Positions 9,643-19,542 of a stretch of DNA of 64,000 bases are shown here, in pieces. Source of the stretch: Isochrysis galbana. Its lineage: Eukaryota > Haptophyta > Isochrysidales > Isochrysidaceae. Every line of letters begins with the position of its first letter. Positions within the stretch are counted from its first letter, which is position 1. The stretch lies in the NCBI GenBank assembly GCA_018136815.1, contig CM030933.1, forward strand, positions 5,991,137-6,055,136. Direction: 5' to 3'. Below the pieces are notes generated by a model. It worked only from the letters and a program-made list of their open reading frames with translations. It ran no database searches and had not been told where the DNA came from. Made by a program: the position numbers and the translations under genes.

Positions 9643-12600
9643 CTAGAATACCTGCGAATCCGGTGGTTCCTTTGGATATGCCACCTTGCTATTCGGCGAG
9701 AAACCGTCCTCGACGCTAAACGCGCGTGGCGAGGGTGTCGGAAGAGCTCGAATCCCCGCCGTAGCCGCGCCGAATTCAGCGCCCATCAGCGAGAGGCCGA
9801 GGATGTCTACAAGAAAGCCAACACCTGGTATCACGTGGACGAGCTCGTTGAGGCTACAGATGGCGGTGGCAAGGGCGATTGTGCCGCACATCGCGAGGAA
9901 GTAGATGAGCACAAGGCGAATAGGAACCGCCCAAGGCTCGCCGGGCAGGGCGCGGCCAGAGGAGTAGTAGTAGTCGTCCATGATCTCATCAAAGTAAAAG
10001 ATGGCCAAAGTCAGGGCAAAGAGGACCTGCGTGCAAACGGGCAGAAGGCGAACGCATTGCTTGCCCTCGCTGCGGCCCTGTTCTCGATCGTCATTGACCG
10101 GATAACACAAGGCTCCAAAGCGGGCACGGGGTGGGCGCAAGACCGCCACGTTAGGAAGCGCGCCTGAGCCACGAAGAAGGCGACGAGCTTGAGGCCCGGA
10201 AGCATGGTCGCGACAATGAAGACCGCGTTTAACAAAGTGATGAGTAATACAAGGAAGGCGAGCACTGCCCAGAAGACTAGGGTGAAATCGTTGGCCTTGA
10301 CAAGGCTCAGCACCACGAGGCCGTTGGCGCCGGCGAAGAAGGCGAACGAAAGCAGCGCGGCCAGAGACGAGGCTGCGGACGAACCTAAATTGATACACCT
10401 GCTCCAAGCCGCAACGTTAACGATCCGCAACGGTGAGGATACCGGCTCGAAGCGCGGGCTCTGCCCTCCGCCATCGTGGGGTGATGAGGCGGGCGGGCGG
10501 CGGCGGGCGCGCACCAAAGAACGGGGATCGGCGGAATGCACTCGCATGCGCCGGAAATTATGGCGAAGACGGCGGCGACCATCGCACTCGCTGCGGCAAG
10601 CCCAAGCGCGTAGTCAAGCGAGCCCTTGGCCTTTTGGCCAAAGTCGTTGGTGTCCACATCGGTCATCGTCCGTTCATAAGTGACGTAGCTGTGAGCAATG
10701 GGATTAAGCGGTGACTGGCGACGTCCAGTACACTATGCGAGAGCAACGCAAGCACCGGAACAGAACGTTGCGCCTCGCCCACGCTTCGGTCATCTCAAAG
10801 TCCCACGTGTGCGTTTGGCGCAGTGTTGTTACGCACCTCATGACCGGCACAGCGGCTCCGATGGTGATAATACCAATGGCCATGCAAGTCCAGCTCATTA
10901 GCCGTGCGACAAGCCACGGTGGGATGAGCCACGCGATGAAACAGCTGAAGACAGCAACGTGGTCCTCCCAACGTGCAAAGAGGGTGTGTAGAGCGTGCAA
11001 GAAGACCATGATGACCGACCTGGCGAAAGCAATGGGGCGTGATGGCATAAGGCGACCCTGATAGCACCGAGGCAGACAGGGCGTGCTTACTGCGCATAGA
11101 TGAAGAGCAGGATGAGCTTAAGGATCGCCACCGGCCAGAGCACGTCCGCAACGTTAAGGATGAGCAGACCACCAAGGAATGACACCTGCCACTCGCAGGT
11201 GTGGAAGATCCTTGAGGGTGTGCGCCCTGGAGGCGATAGTGCAACCCATGAGCGCCAACGCCGTGCCCACGGCTGCCAGCCGCGCCAGTGCACGTGTCAA
11301 ACATACATGTAGGCGCCCTCGACTCCGCACGCATGCGGCGCGTTCGGAACCGGTGCGGCCCACCTGCGACGCGGCGAGCCATACAAGCTTGCACATCGGG
11401 TCGACCACCACGAGGCCAATGACGTTGGACGCGATGTATACGAGAAGCACGCAGAAAATGGGATTCACGTATTCTTGAGAAATGAGCACGTCGTCGAGCG
11501 TCATCTGCCGCAAAGGAGCACGCTGAGGACAGCTGCAAATATCGGACAGTCCCGCCCCGCACCGGCGCAGGAGAGGCTCCCTCCTAGCAAGGGCGGCGCG
11601 AAGCGCACATGACAGACTGCCAGGTAGAGGACGGACGAGGCCAGAGCAGCGAGGAACATGAGGAGCTCTGATGCCGTCACGTAGGCAAGCCACGTATGCG
11701 GTAGACTGCTGAGCATGAAGAGCGCGGAGCCAAGGGCGAGCAACGACGCAACGAGCGTGAAGAGGCCTTCGGTGATGGCCACCGCAGCGACCTGCTGCGC
11801 CTTGGCGCCAACGGTGCCGGCAACAACGAAGCCGCCGGCCCGTGCACCGCCACTCACTGCGCCGCCAATGTCCTCCGCGCCCAGTGCAGGCGATGCATCC
11901 GGGCTGGAATCGGCCGCCTCTACGTCTGCGTACTCCTCGCGCAAGCCCGCCTCGCCATCGGCCGCCGGTGAAGCGGCACCTGTCGCGCCGCCCATCGAGT
12001 TAGTGAGGGTGGTGACGGCTGAGTCGTAGCTGCGCTGCAAGTCTTCGACAGTCAACGAGAGGGCGCTCAAATTGCTAGCGTTGCGCGGGCGGAACGACGA
12101 GCACTCATCCCAGTTGCGGCAATAGAGCGGCATGGTGAAGAGCGTGGCTGCCTGGGCACGGAGGGCACGGGAGGTGCGTTGCGTGCCCGTAGCGCGGCAG
12201 TGAATTGCGCGAGGGTTGCCACGGACTGGCCGCAGCTCGACGGCTCGGGCCGGAGGATCTAGGGGCAGCAGCGCGCCTGGGTGGTGTTGTCATCTGGAGC
12301 CGCAAGCCCTTTGGGCGCGGCTGACGATAGGAGAAATGCAAGCGACGCTCCAAAGCTTTGGGAGTGGCGTTCGAAGTTCACGACGCTTTTGTTGGTGACA
12401 TCGTCGTCTACGAGCGAGAGCAGAGGTGCAAACGCCGGCAGTGCCTCGAGCCCGTGCTGCGCAGCCTCGATCAAAGCGGGCCCGTCTGGTGCGCTCTGCG
12501 CGGTGGCGCCCATCCTCTCACCCATGGCCGGAAGGAACGAGGCGTCGGCACCCGCTTGCACACGCGGACCCGCGGCGGCCGCAAGCGCAGGTGCTCCGAG

Positions 12601-13491
12601 GGCGACCACCTGGGTGAGCGAGCAGATCACGGTGCGATCGGTCGAATGGTGCGATAGGGCGCGACATGCGTGGGCTGCCAGCGATGCGGCGACGGGCGCA
12701 AAGTAGCAGAGGCGGGTGTGCTGTCAGCGAGTGAATTGGTGAAGGAGAGAAAGGCTGCGCGGTGCCAGCGAGATAGGAGAAGCAGGCTGTTTGTGCTGCG
12801 CGACATCGCACAGTTGGGGTGGCTACGCTGCAGGCATCGAAGCACGAGAAAACAAGTGAAGAGGGTCTAGAGCGGACGCGAGAGGGAGGGGCGTGAGAGG
12901 CGGGAGGTTATGTGGATGGTGGGCGGACACACCTCCGCGCCTGCACCGTAGAGGAGCGTGGCAGTACCGCTGAGCGCGGTAACCCATGAGAGGATAAGCA
13001 CAAAGATCTGGAGGAACTCTGCAAGAAGTGAGAGCGGGAACGAGGGGAGTGAGAGGGCGGAGAGGGAGAGTGCGAGGAGGCGAGGGGCGGCGATGGTAGG
13101 GATGAGGACAGAGGAAGAAGAGGGAGGCCAGCGGCAGGGCGGAGGAGGGGGAACAGTGCAGGGGTGGTGCCAGAAGGCGCAGCGGGGGGGGGGCGAACGG
13201 GGCCCAGGAATTGGAGCGGGGGGAGGGTGGGGAGAAGGGGGGAGAAGCGGTGGGAAAGGAGTGGGAAAGAGTAGGAAAAGGGGGGCGGGAGAGAAGAGAG
13301 AGAAGGGAGAAGCGAAAACGGAGAGAGGAGAGGGAGGGAGAAGAGGGAGAGGGTGGGGCTGCGTGGGGCAGTGGTATAGAGAGGACGGGGGATGGCGCGA
13401 GAACGGGGTGTGGCTGCACGCGTGGCGCGAGCTCGCCTGCGAACCATGACTTGCGGTAGGCGCCTGAGAGTGCCTTGCTGGCAACGTCCAT
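9643..13491 (-). CDS. Large multipass membrane protein, family not recognised
   Basis: Exons with good phase agreement: 13491-13437 (ATG), 13018-12933, 12720 onward, ...-11609, 11504 onward, a piece ending near 11093 (IYAQ), about 11041-10829, 10692-10553, 10404-10166 and 10032-9643. The joined parts give at least ten hydrophobic helices, for example FLQIFVLILSWVTALSG, PIFCVLLVYIASNVIGLVVV, FTLVFWAVLAFLVLLITLLN and LVLIYFLAMCGTIALATAI. A long soluble loop rich in Ser/Ala carries Cys and NAS/NTT sites (CRNWDECSSF). At least two introns seem to start with GC (after WFA-G at 13437 and after FFVAQ). The join between exon 3 and the Cys-containing exon is unresolved: an in-frame TAG sits at 12259. 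The C-terminus is a polar tail ending SQVF. No signature places it in a transporter or channel family. Confidence 0.6.
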
Positions 13492-13559
13492 CGCGAGAGA
13501 GTGCGCGCGGTGGGTGCCCACTGCTTACGAGAGGAAACGAGCCTGGTTGGAGAAAGATC

Positions 13560-14240
13560 CCGCGTGTTCATCAACAGGAGGAGAAGCGAGGGCGCGGGGG
13601 GGGGGGGGGAGGGGGGCGACACCAGGGAGAGACGACGGGAGAGAGAAGAAGTAGGCGGTAGGCGGCGGAGAAGAGAGAAGCTAGAGTGTTGTTCCCTTTA
13701 GTCTTTGGGGGTGGGTGGGGGGGGTCTCTTTCGGGGCGGGGCGGACGGTGTTCTTGTCCCGTTTATGCTGGATCAACCCTTTCGGATTCTACTTCTCGGC
13801 TGGTCTACTTTAAAAATACTGGGGAGGAGCCGGCCGCCGTCGGGAAGAGGAGGCTGTCGATGGTTTACGAACTAGGTCGCAGGGTGCTTTGGGGATACTT
13901 TTGTACAGTGCGCGCGGTAGGTTGTCGCCCCCCCTCCGCTCTCTGCTCTCTGCTCCTAGGCAGTAGACAACGAGCAGAGAGTAGGAGAGCGAGGAGAGAG
14001 GAGGAGAGGAGGAGAAGGGGGCGGGAGAGAGAGGAGAGATAGAGGAGAGAGGGTGAGAGTAGGAGAGGGGAGGGAGAGAAGAAGAGGGAGGAGAGAGGGG
14101 AGGAGCGAGGGGAGGGAGAGGAGAGAGACAAGAGGAGGGAGGAGAGAGGGGAGGGAGAGCAGGAGAGGAGAGAGAGAAGAAGAGGGAGGAGAGAGGGGAG
14201 GAGCGAGGGGAGGGAGAGGAGAGAGAGAGGAGCTTTGGGT
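13560..14240. repeat. GA-rich low-complexity block
   Basis: 13960-14240 is nearly pure G and A on the plus strand (GAGGAGAGAGGGGAGG units repeated irregularly), and 13580-13615 has long G-runs. A poly-C run of about 20 bases occurs at 14378-14398. No gene; this separates the divergent starts of the multipass gene (13491, minus) and the small coiled-coil gene (14555, plus), so it may include both promoters. Confidence 0.7.
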
Positions 14241-14554
14241 CCCGCGGTCTTCTTCTTCTCCCTCACGCAGCGTTTTGTTTTCGTCGTCGGAAGAGAGAAG
14301 TCGTGCCTCCCCCCCGCTCCGCCCGCCCGCCCTCCGCCGCCGACGGACCTCTCCCTCCCCCCCTTCCTCCCTCACCCCCCCCCCCCCCCCCCCCCCCCAC
14401 GCTCCCTCTCTTCTCTCTGGCGCCGCCGCCTCCGCCTCCCATCCGGCCATCTCTTCCACACTCTCGGCCCTCTCATCTCCCCTTGCGCCTTCCCGGGCTT
14501 CTTTCTTTTCCAACTCATAGTTCGTGCTCAGACACACACACACACCACACACCG

Positions 14555-14929
14555 ATGGGTCGACCTCCACCCGACCACCCCGATCGCCGCTGGGCTGAGC
14601 GTGGGGGCCGGGGCACGGGCAGAGAGCGGGAGCGGTGGATTGAGCCTCCATTCTCATCGGTTGAACGGCGGCGGGCTGGTTTGAACGATCGAGCAGAGGG
14701 GTGGAGGCGCCGGAGAGGCTCAAGCGAAGAGCCCCAGAAGAGGCGTCGGAGAGACTCGAGCGAGGAGAGCCGACCAGCTTCGAGGGACGAGGCTGAAAAT
14801 GATGCACCCACGTCGAGGCGCATGAGAGAGACTCTTGAGCGCAAGCTTGTCATCATGGCCGAGCTCGAGGCCAAGGTGACCAAGCTGCGTGAGGCTGTGC
14901 TTGAGATGGAGGAGCAGGGGGGCGATTGA
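14555..14929 (+). CDS. Small Arg/Ser-rich coiled-coil protein, hypothetical
   Basis: A 124-residue frame starts at ATG 14555 (context ACACCGATGG). The first 90 residues are rich in R, S, E and P, with RRRGSSEEP and RRRDSSEES repeats resembling RS-type low-complexity regions. The last 35 residues form a heptad-like coiled coil (METLERK-like RETLERKLVIMAELEAKV, then KLREAVLEMEE). The stop TGA is followed by the N gap 70 bases later, so a spliced continuation cannot be excluded. I do not recognise a family. The RS-like composition would fit an RNA-processing accessory protein, but that is only a guess. Confidence 0.45.
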   Translation: MGRPPPDHPDRRWAERGGRGTGRERERWIEPPFSSVERRRAGLNDRAEGWRRRRGSSEEPQKRRRRDSSEESRPASRDEAENDAPTSRRMRETLERKLVIMAELEAKVTKLREAVLEMEEQGGD

Positions 14930-15000
14930 GGTTGGAATGGATGCTACTCGGAATAGCCTTACTATACCACTGAGCAGTGTGAATGCCACGGCCAAGAACT

Positions 15001-15100
15001 NNNNNNNNNNNNNNNNNNNNNNNNNNNNNNNNNNNNNNNNNNNNNNNNNNNNNNNNNNNNNNNNNNNNNNNNNNNNNNNNNNNNNNNNNNNNNNNNNNNN
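15001..15100. other. Assembly gap (100 N)
   Basis: Exactly 100 unknown bases, the conventional size for a scaffold join of unknown length. The real distance between the coiled-coil gene and the MDP1 gene is therefore not known, and any 5' exon of MDP1 could be hidden here. Confidence 0.98.
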
Positions 15101-15211
15101 ATTCACTACTCTAGAGAGTACTTGAGAGAGTATTCTCAACTCCGCACAAGAAGTGCGTGCGTGCGTGGCTGCCGCGGGGCGGCGGACGGCGAACCGCTCG
15201 CTCGCGCCTCG

Positions 15212-16175
15212 ATGGAGCATTCGGTGCGCGCGCTCGTCGTCTTCGACCTCGACGCATGCTGCTGGTCGCCCGAGATGTTCGAGCTCTGGGGAGGCGGCGC
15301 GCCTTTTAAGGTTGTGCGGGACGTGCCTGGAGACATGACGCTGGCTGATGCAAGAGGTGTCAAGGTGAGCAACCAGCCGCACCGGCTCAATAGCTCGCAT
15401 CCAGGACTAGGGGCCCATGCGCTGCCGGGTGCCATGTACGCCACCGACCGTGCACATTGAACGACCCCATTTGATCGCTTCCTCTGTCGCTTCGTTCCTC
15501 CTTCTGACTCCGTCATTCCAGGTGCGGCTACTTGCTGACGTTGCTTGGGTTTTTGCGGATTTGCATGCCCGAATGAGAAGCGGTGAGAGCATTGGGGCAG
15601 CGATCGCCTCACGCTCAGATGAGCCCGCGTGGGCACGCGAGTGCCTTCGCCAATTCTTGGTTGCACCCGGCGTCGCCATGAACCAGGTCGTCCCCGAGGT
15701 AAGCCCCTCACACTAGACCATGGTCACATGTTGGGGTAGTGCTCACTTGGACCAATTGGCCGCACACATCAGGGTCTAACTGAAATATATAAAGGTTCCA
15801 AGCAGCGCCACCTTCGAGCCATCCAGCAGAAGACGGGTGTTGCATTCAATCGCATGTGCTTCTTTGACGATGACCCTTACAACATATCAGAGGTGTGTGC
15901 CCAGTTGCCCATATTGTAATGGCCAGCTCAGTCTTTAGGGATGAGGTGGTGGTACGCGCCGATGGAATCTCCACCCACAAAAAGTTTGGGCATACCTTCA
16001 ACCAATCATCCTCCATTCACTTTGAATCTATCTGTTTCACCTGTAGGTGAGCAAATTGGGCGTGCATTGCTTCCTTACACCCCGGGGCGTAACCAAGGAT
16101 TTGTATCAACGTGGCTTGGCAGCTGCTCTAGCCGGTAAGCCAACACCAGATGTGTTTGGCGAAAATCAAAGGTAA
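15212..16175 (+). CDS. MDP1-type HAD phosphatase
   Basis: Four exons in phase: 15212-15364, 15522-15698, 15773-15892, 16047-16175, coding for 192 residues, close to the roughly 165-180 of magnesium-dependent phosphatase-1. HAD motif I is VFDLDACCW, with both aspartates. Motif II is AIASRSDEP. The lysine motif is IYKGSKQRH. The FFDDDPYN block provides the acidic metal site, and VSKLGVHCFLTPRGVT ends the core. All catalytic positions of the family are present. MDP1 is a cytosolic Mg-dependent protein-tyrosine or sugar-phosphate (fructosamine-6-phosphate) phosphatase in animals; the substrate here is unknown. A GT after the final ALAG was not used as a donor because reading through stays in frame and ends in GENQR. 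Confidence 0.9.
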
Positions 16176-16329
16176 CGAGCCAGAAATATTGCTGTGAGCG
16201 AGTGGCATAATGAGAGCGTTGACGCCGCGCCTGAGAGTTTACTCAAGCTTACGCATCCGGACCCACACCCACTTCATTTGCGTTATCGTCTTAGTACGTG
16301 CCTTGGCGCATTACCGGTCCTAGAGTGTA

Positions 16330-16520
16330 GAATGCACCCTGGAGTCCCCGGCACTCGGCAAGGGCTTTACCACCCTCGAGAGAGGGCTCGAGCCGCCGGA
16401 AACCCATCGCCACGTGCGCATAACGCGAAGTCATCCCAAGGGAGAAAGCCTAAAATTACGAAAAGTACTAGAGCTCAGCACCCCAATTTTCACCGACGAA
16501 AATGCGTTGCGGGGCAGCGG
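16330..16520 (+). pseudogene. Dispersed protein 3' end, copy 3
   Basis: The plus strand shows RGLEPPETHRHVRITRS, then GRKPKITKS, then in a shifted frame LELSTPIFTDEN. This follows the block order of the copies at 1937-2232 and 6745-6973. The frameshift and the loss of the terminal AERLA block show decay. Confidence 0.4.
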
Positions 16521-17806
16521 GTAGGGGTACTTCGTACGAGAGGCCCGGTTTCCCCATCTCGCCCGTCGGGGTCCTCCGAAGATCCGTTTCGGCCGGAGAC
16601 CGTCACGGCGCGCCCCCTCCTGTCGTGGATAAAGGGAGCCGCACCACACCGCACGCTCTACCCTTAGAGCGTGCCCGCTTTCCCGCGCCCTGCCTCGATC
16701 CCCTCTTCGCAGCGCGCCCTATCTTTAGAGCGTGTCTTCCCCACACCCCTCTCCTCCCTTCCCTTCCCGCCCCGAGTTCCCGCGCATACGACGCACAGCC
16801 GAGATCCCTCCCTTCCATTCTCCCGCGTCTTCGCGGCGTTTCCCTTGTTCCCTTGGCCAGAGAGGGTCGGAGAGTCGCCGGAGTCGCTCCCGCGCTCCCC
16901 CTTCGCCTCCTCCGCCGTCCTTCCCGCCTCGCGTTCCCATTGGAGCACCGGCACGTCCACCGCCGCCGCCGTCTCCGCCCCCTCCGCCCCCGTTGGCGCC
17001 TCCTCCGCCGCCCTCACCTCCTCCCCCTCCTCCGCCGCCGTCACCTCCGCCTCCGCCCCCGCCACCCTCTCCCACGCCACCGCCTTCTCCTCAGGCTGAG
17101 ACGCTGAGACTGAGAATAGGACCTGATATTATGCTAAGGGAGCCGAAACCTGACGACCTGAAACCTGACGGAGCATCTATGCGCTCTAAAGATAGAACGT
17201 GCAGCATGGTGTGGCTCCCCCTATCCACAACATGATGATTGGCGACCGGCGATGCGTGCGGCTTGGTGCGACGTGGGGCATGACTGCGTGCGGCAGTGCT
17301 TCGTGGGCAGTGCTTCATGTGGCTGCGGGCAGGCAGGCATCGGCGGGCGGCGTTAGGCAGGGCGAGGGTTTTTTCATCGGGCAGCTAGTGGGTCGGAGGT
17401 CGGGTGGGGGTGGCGGGTCGTGGCAACTGCGATCTTGCAAACCTCATCTTGACTCTTGCTGTCTGACAATGTATCGCGTTGTACTCAAGAGAGAACTACG
17501 ACATGATTCCTATAGCGCGTGAAGCTGACGAACAGTTCTATACGCAGTCGTTATTTGCACCTTCTTCTCAAGATGCGCGTGCGCGGACTGGGTATTGTTC
17601 GGAAGATAGATGAGCAAGGGCATTGCGCCTCTACCTACAACTATGGTTGTGATGACGACCCAATAAGCCAAGTCATCTCCATGCAAGGAATGAGAGGGTT
17701 GTGTTCACAAAGAAGAATCCAGTCGCCCAGCTTTGATGGCTTGGCGAGACCTGGCGACGCGCAATGACTACACACATCCTTAACCTCGACGGATCGTCTC
17801 CCTGCG
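16521..17806. other. Intergenic, simple repeats, no gene seen
   Basis: 16930-17095 is an imperfect CCG/CCT array (CCGCCGCCTCC units) that encodes only Pro/Gly runs in all frames. A near-palindromic pair lies at 16605-16690 and 17165-17245 (the phrase GGAGCC.CACCA, with TCTAAAGATAG and TCTTTAGAGCG), suggesting two inverted copies of one repeat flanking the CCG array. No gene signal. Confidence 0.5.
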
Positions 17807-19542
17807 TCAATCAGCATCGAGACGCGCTGCCACCTCACGGAGGCGTAGCAGAACCGCTCGCATGCGGTCGCTCGTGCTCGAGGTCTCGAGTATCGCTTGG
17901 TGGTCGCTCTCCCCATCGCGAACGGCAGACCAGATCGAATAACTCAGCCGTTGTGCGCGCCTCCGAGGCGGATAGCTAGAGATGTACGGCATGTACGGCT
18001 CGGTGTCGTCTTCCTCATTGTACCACGGGTTGGCACGCTGCTCCGACGCGCGGCGGCGGAGTCCGACAACGATCTTGTCAAGAATGAAGTCCTTGGGCCA
18101 GCCGGCAGCAGGAGCTGGTGGGAGGAGAGACAAGAGCTGGGCGGGCGCAGGCACCTGAGAAGGTGTATCCGTTGTTGCTGCAATTCTCCGCAGGAGGGCG
18201 TCGAACTCGATCCACACCTGAATTTCGAGTGCGAGCAGGCGCTCCTCTTCCTCTCTTTCCTCTTCTGTCTTGACGGCAACAACGCTGCTGCCGTCGTGCG
18301 CTTTCGCGCTAGAGTCCTCCTCATCGGGCTCACTCTCACTCCGCACGCCATCCACGGCTATCTGGAGGGCCGTTCGTACAGGCTCAGAGATGGTGTACAG
18401 CTTGTCCTCCTCCTCGCCCTTGGTCTCATCTCCGGTGGAAGGTGCCATCGGGGCATCAGAGATGGCATTCCTCACTGCTGCATCCGCGCGCGTCGCCACG
18501 TCTGCTTCTGCAGGGTTGAAGCTGCAGAAGGCAGGCGGTAGCGTCCTACCAATGCGCACAGGCTTTGTCTCATAGGCCCACCAGTTGCGCTCCTCGCCCA
18601 CAGCGGCCGCCATGACGAGCCGCCTCCAGATGGAATCGTTCACGTCAACACCATTGCTCGTGTCGTCGACCTCGAGCCACCTTTTTACCTTGCGCGCGGA
18701 TGCAGAAAGCGCTTCGGCATCCGGCAGCAACTGAATATTGGCCCTGGCATACGGGAGTGCCTGAGTACCCTGAAGAACGTGCGCACGGCCGAGGCCTTGG
18801 ACAATTAGCGCAAGGCGGGCGTCAGGCTGCCGCTGCACATCTACAACCTTCATCAGCGTGCCGTCCAGAGCCGCACGAGAGCCCTTGGGCGAAGGCTCTA
18901 AATCCGGCACCCCAGGCAGCGAGTACTCTGGATTGCCAAGATTAGTTATTCCGCCCGGCAGGTGAACGTGGAGGTAGAGCCACGGCTTCGGCGAGGCGAG
19001 CAGGGTCTCGAACATGTGCACGTACTCAGGCTGAAAGACGTTGAGCAACACCTGTCGGGTGCGGAGGGAAGTGCGCCCGTGGTCTTGAGCCTTTTGGTTC
19101 GCCATGGTTGATGCAAAGGGTCACGCGTCTAGTTTGCAGCAGCCAGAGTGGGGCTCCTGCTTGGCATGGCTCCTACTCATGACATGCCGTCGGATCCATT
19201 CCCAGCCTGAACCATGTCCTCCCTTACAACGCGCACCTGCTGGTACGGCAAGATTGTCATCGACCACCTAGCGAGGGGAATGTCCAAGTAGATTCCGAGC
19301 TTGCTGGCCTCTTCGCACTGCACCTGCTCAGGCCTCTTCCTTGCGCTCTCGCCGGTCACGGCAGTGGCCTCGGTCTCATAGAAGAGCTTTTTGAGGGCGG
19401 AGACGTCGGCATTGCGCTGATCGTCCAGCCCTCCCTCGAGGTCTCCGCCCGGCCGGATCTGGAGGAGGGGAGCCGGCGTGCGAGTGCGGCTGGCAGCCGG
19501 AGGCCCGAGCTGCAGCGCTACACAGCTGAGCGCGAGCAACAT
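17807..19542 (-). CDS. LON substrate-binding-domain protein with N-terminal targeting sequence
   Basis: Two exons, 19542-19237 and 19051-17807, join in phase 0 (...ILPYQQ then VLLNVFQPEY) and give 516 residues. Residues 1-23 (MLLALSCVALQLGPPAAS) look like a signal peptide, and the next stretch RTRTPAP is transit-peptide-like, so an ER or complex-plastid route is likely. The LON N-domain runs from about LDIPLARWSMTILPYQ through FQPEYVHMFETLL, then GTLMKVVDVQR, LALIVQGLGRAHVLQ. There is no AAA ATPase or protease part, so it is a LON-domain-only protein. An acidic linker (GDETKGEEEDK) and a C-terminal helical region follow. A second ATG at 19105 lies within the intron. The function is unknown; relatives bind unfolded peptides or act as adaptors. 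Confidence 0.75.

Noticed and set aside
12823-14929. Many long open frames in GA/CT-rich DNA (both strands)
   Set aside because: They encode Pro/Ser/Leu or Glu/Arg/Gly runs produced by purine-pyrimidine strand bias, not proteins; only the 14555-14929 frame has non-repetitive sequence.
16135-16149. 15-bp GT...AG 'intron' near the MDP1 stop
   Set aside because: Far too short to splice; reading through stays in frame to the same stop.
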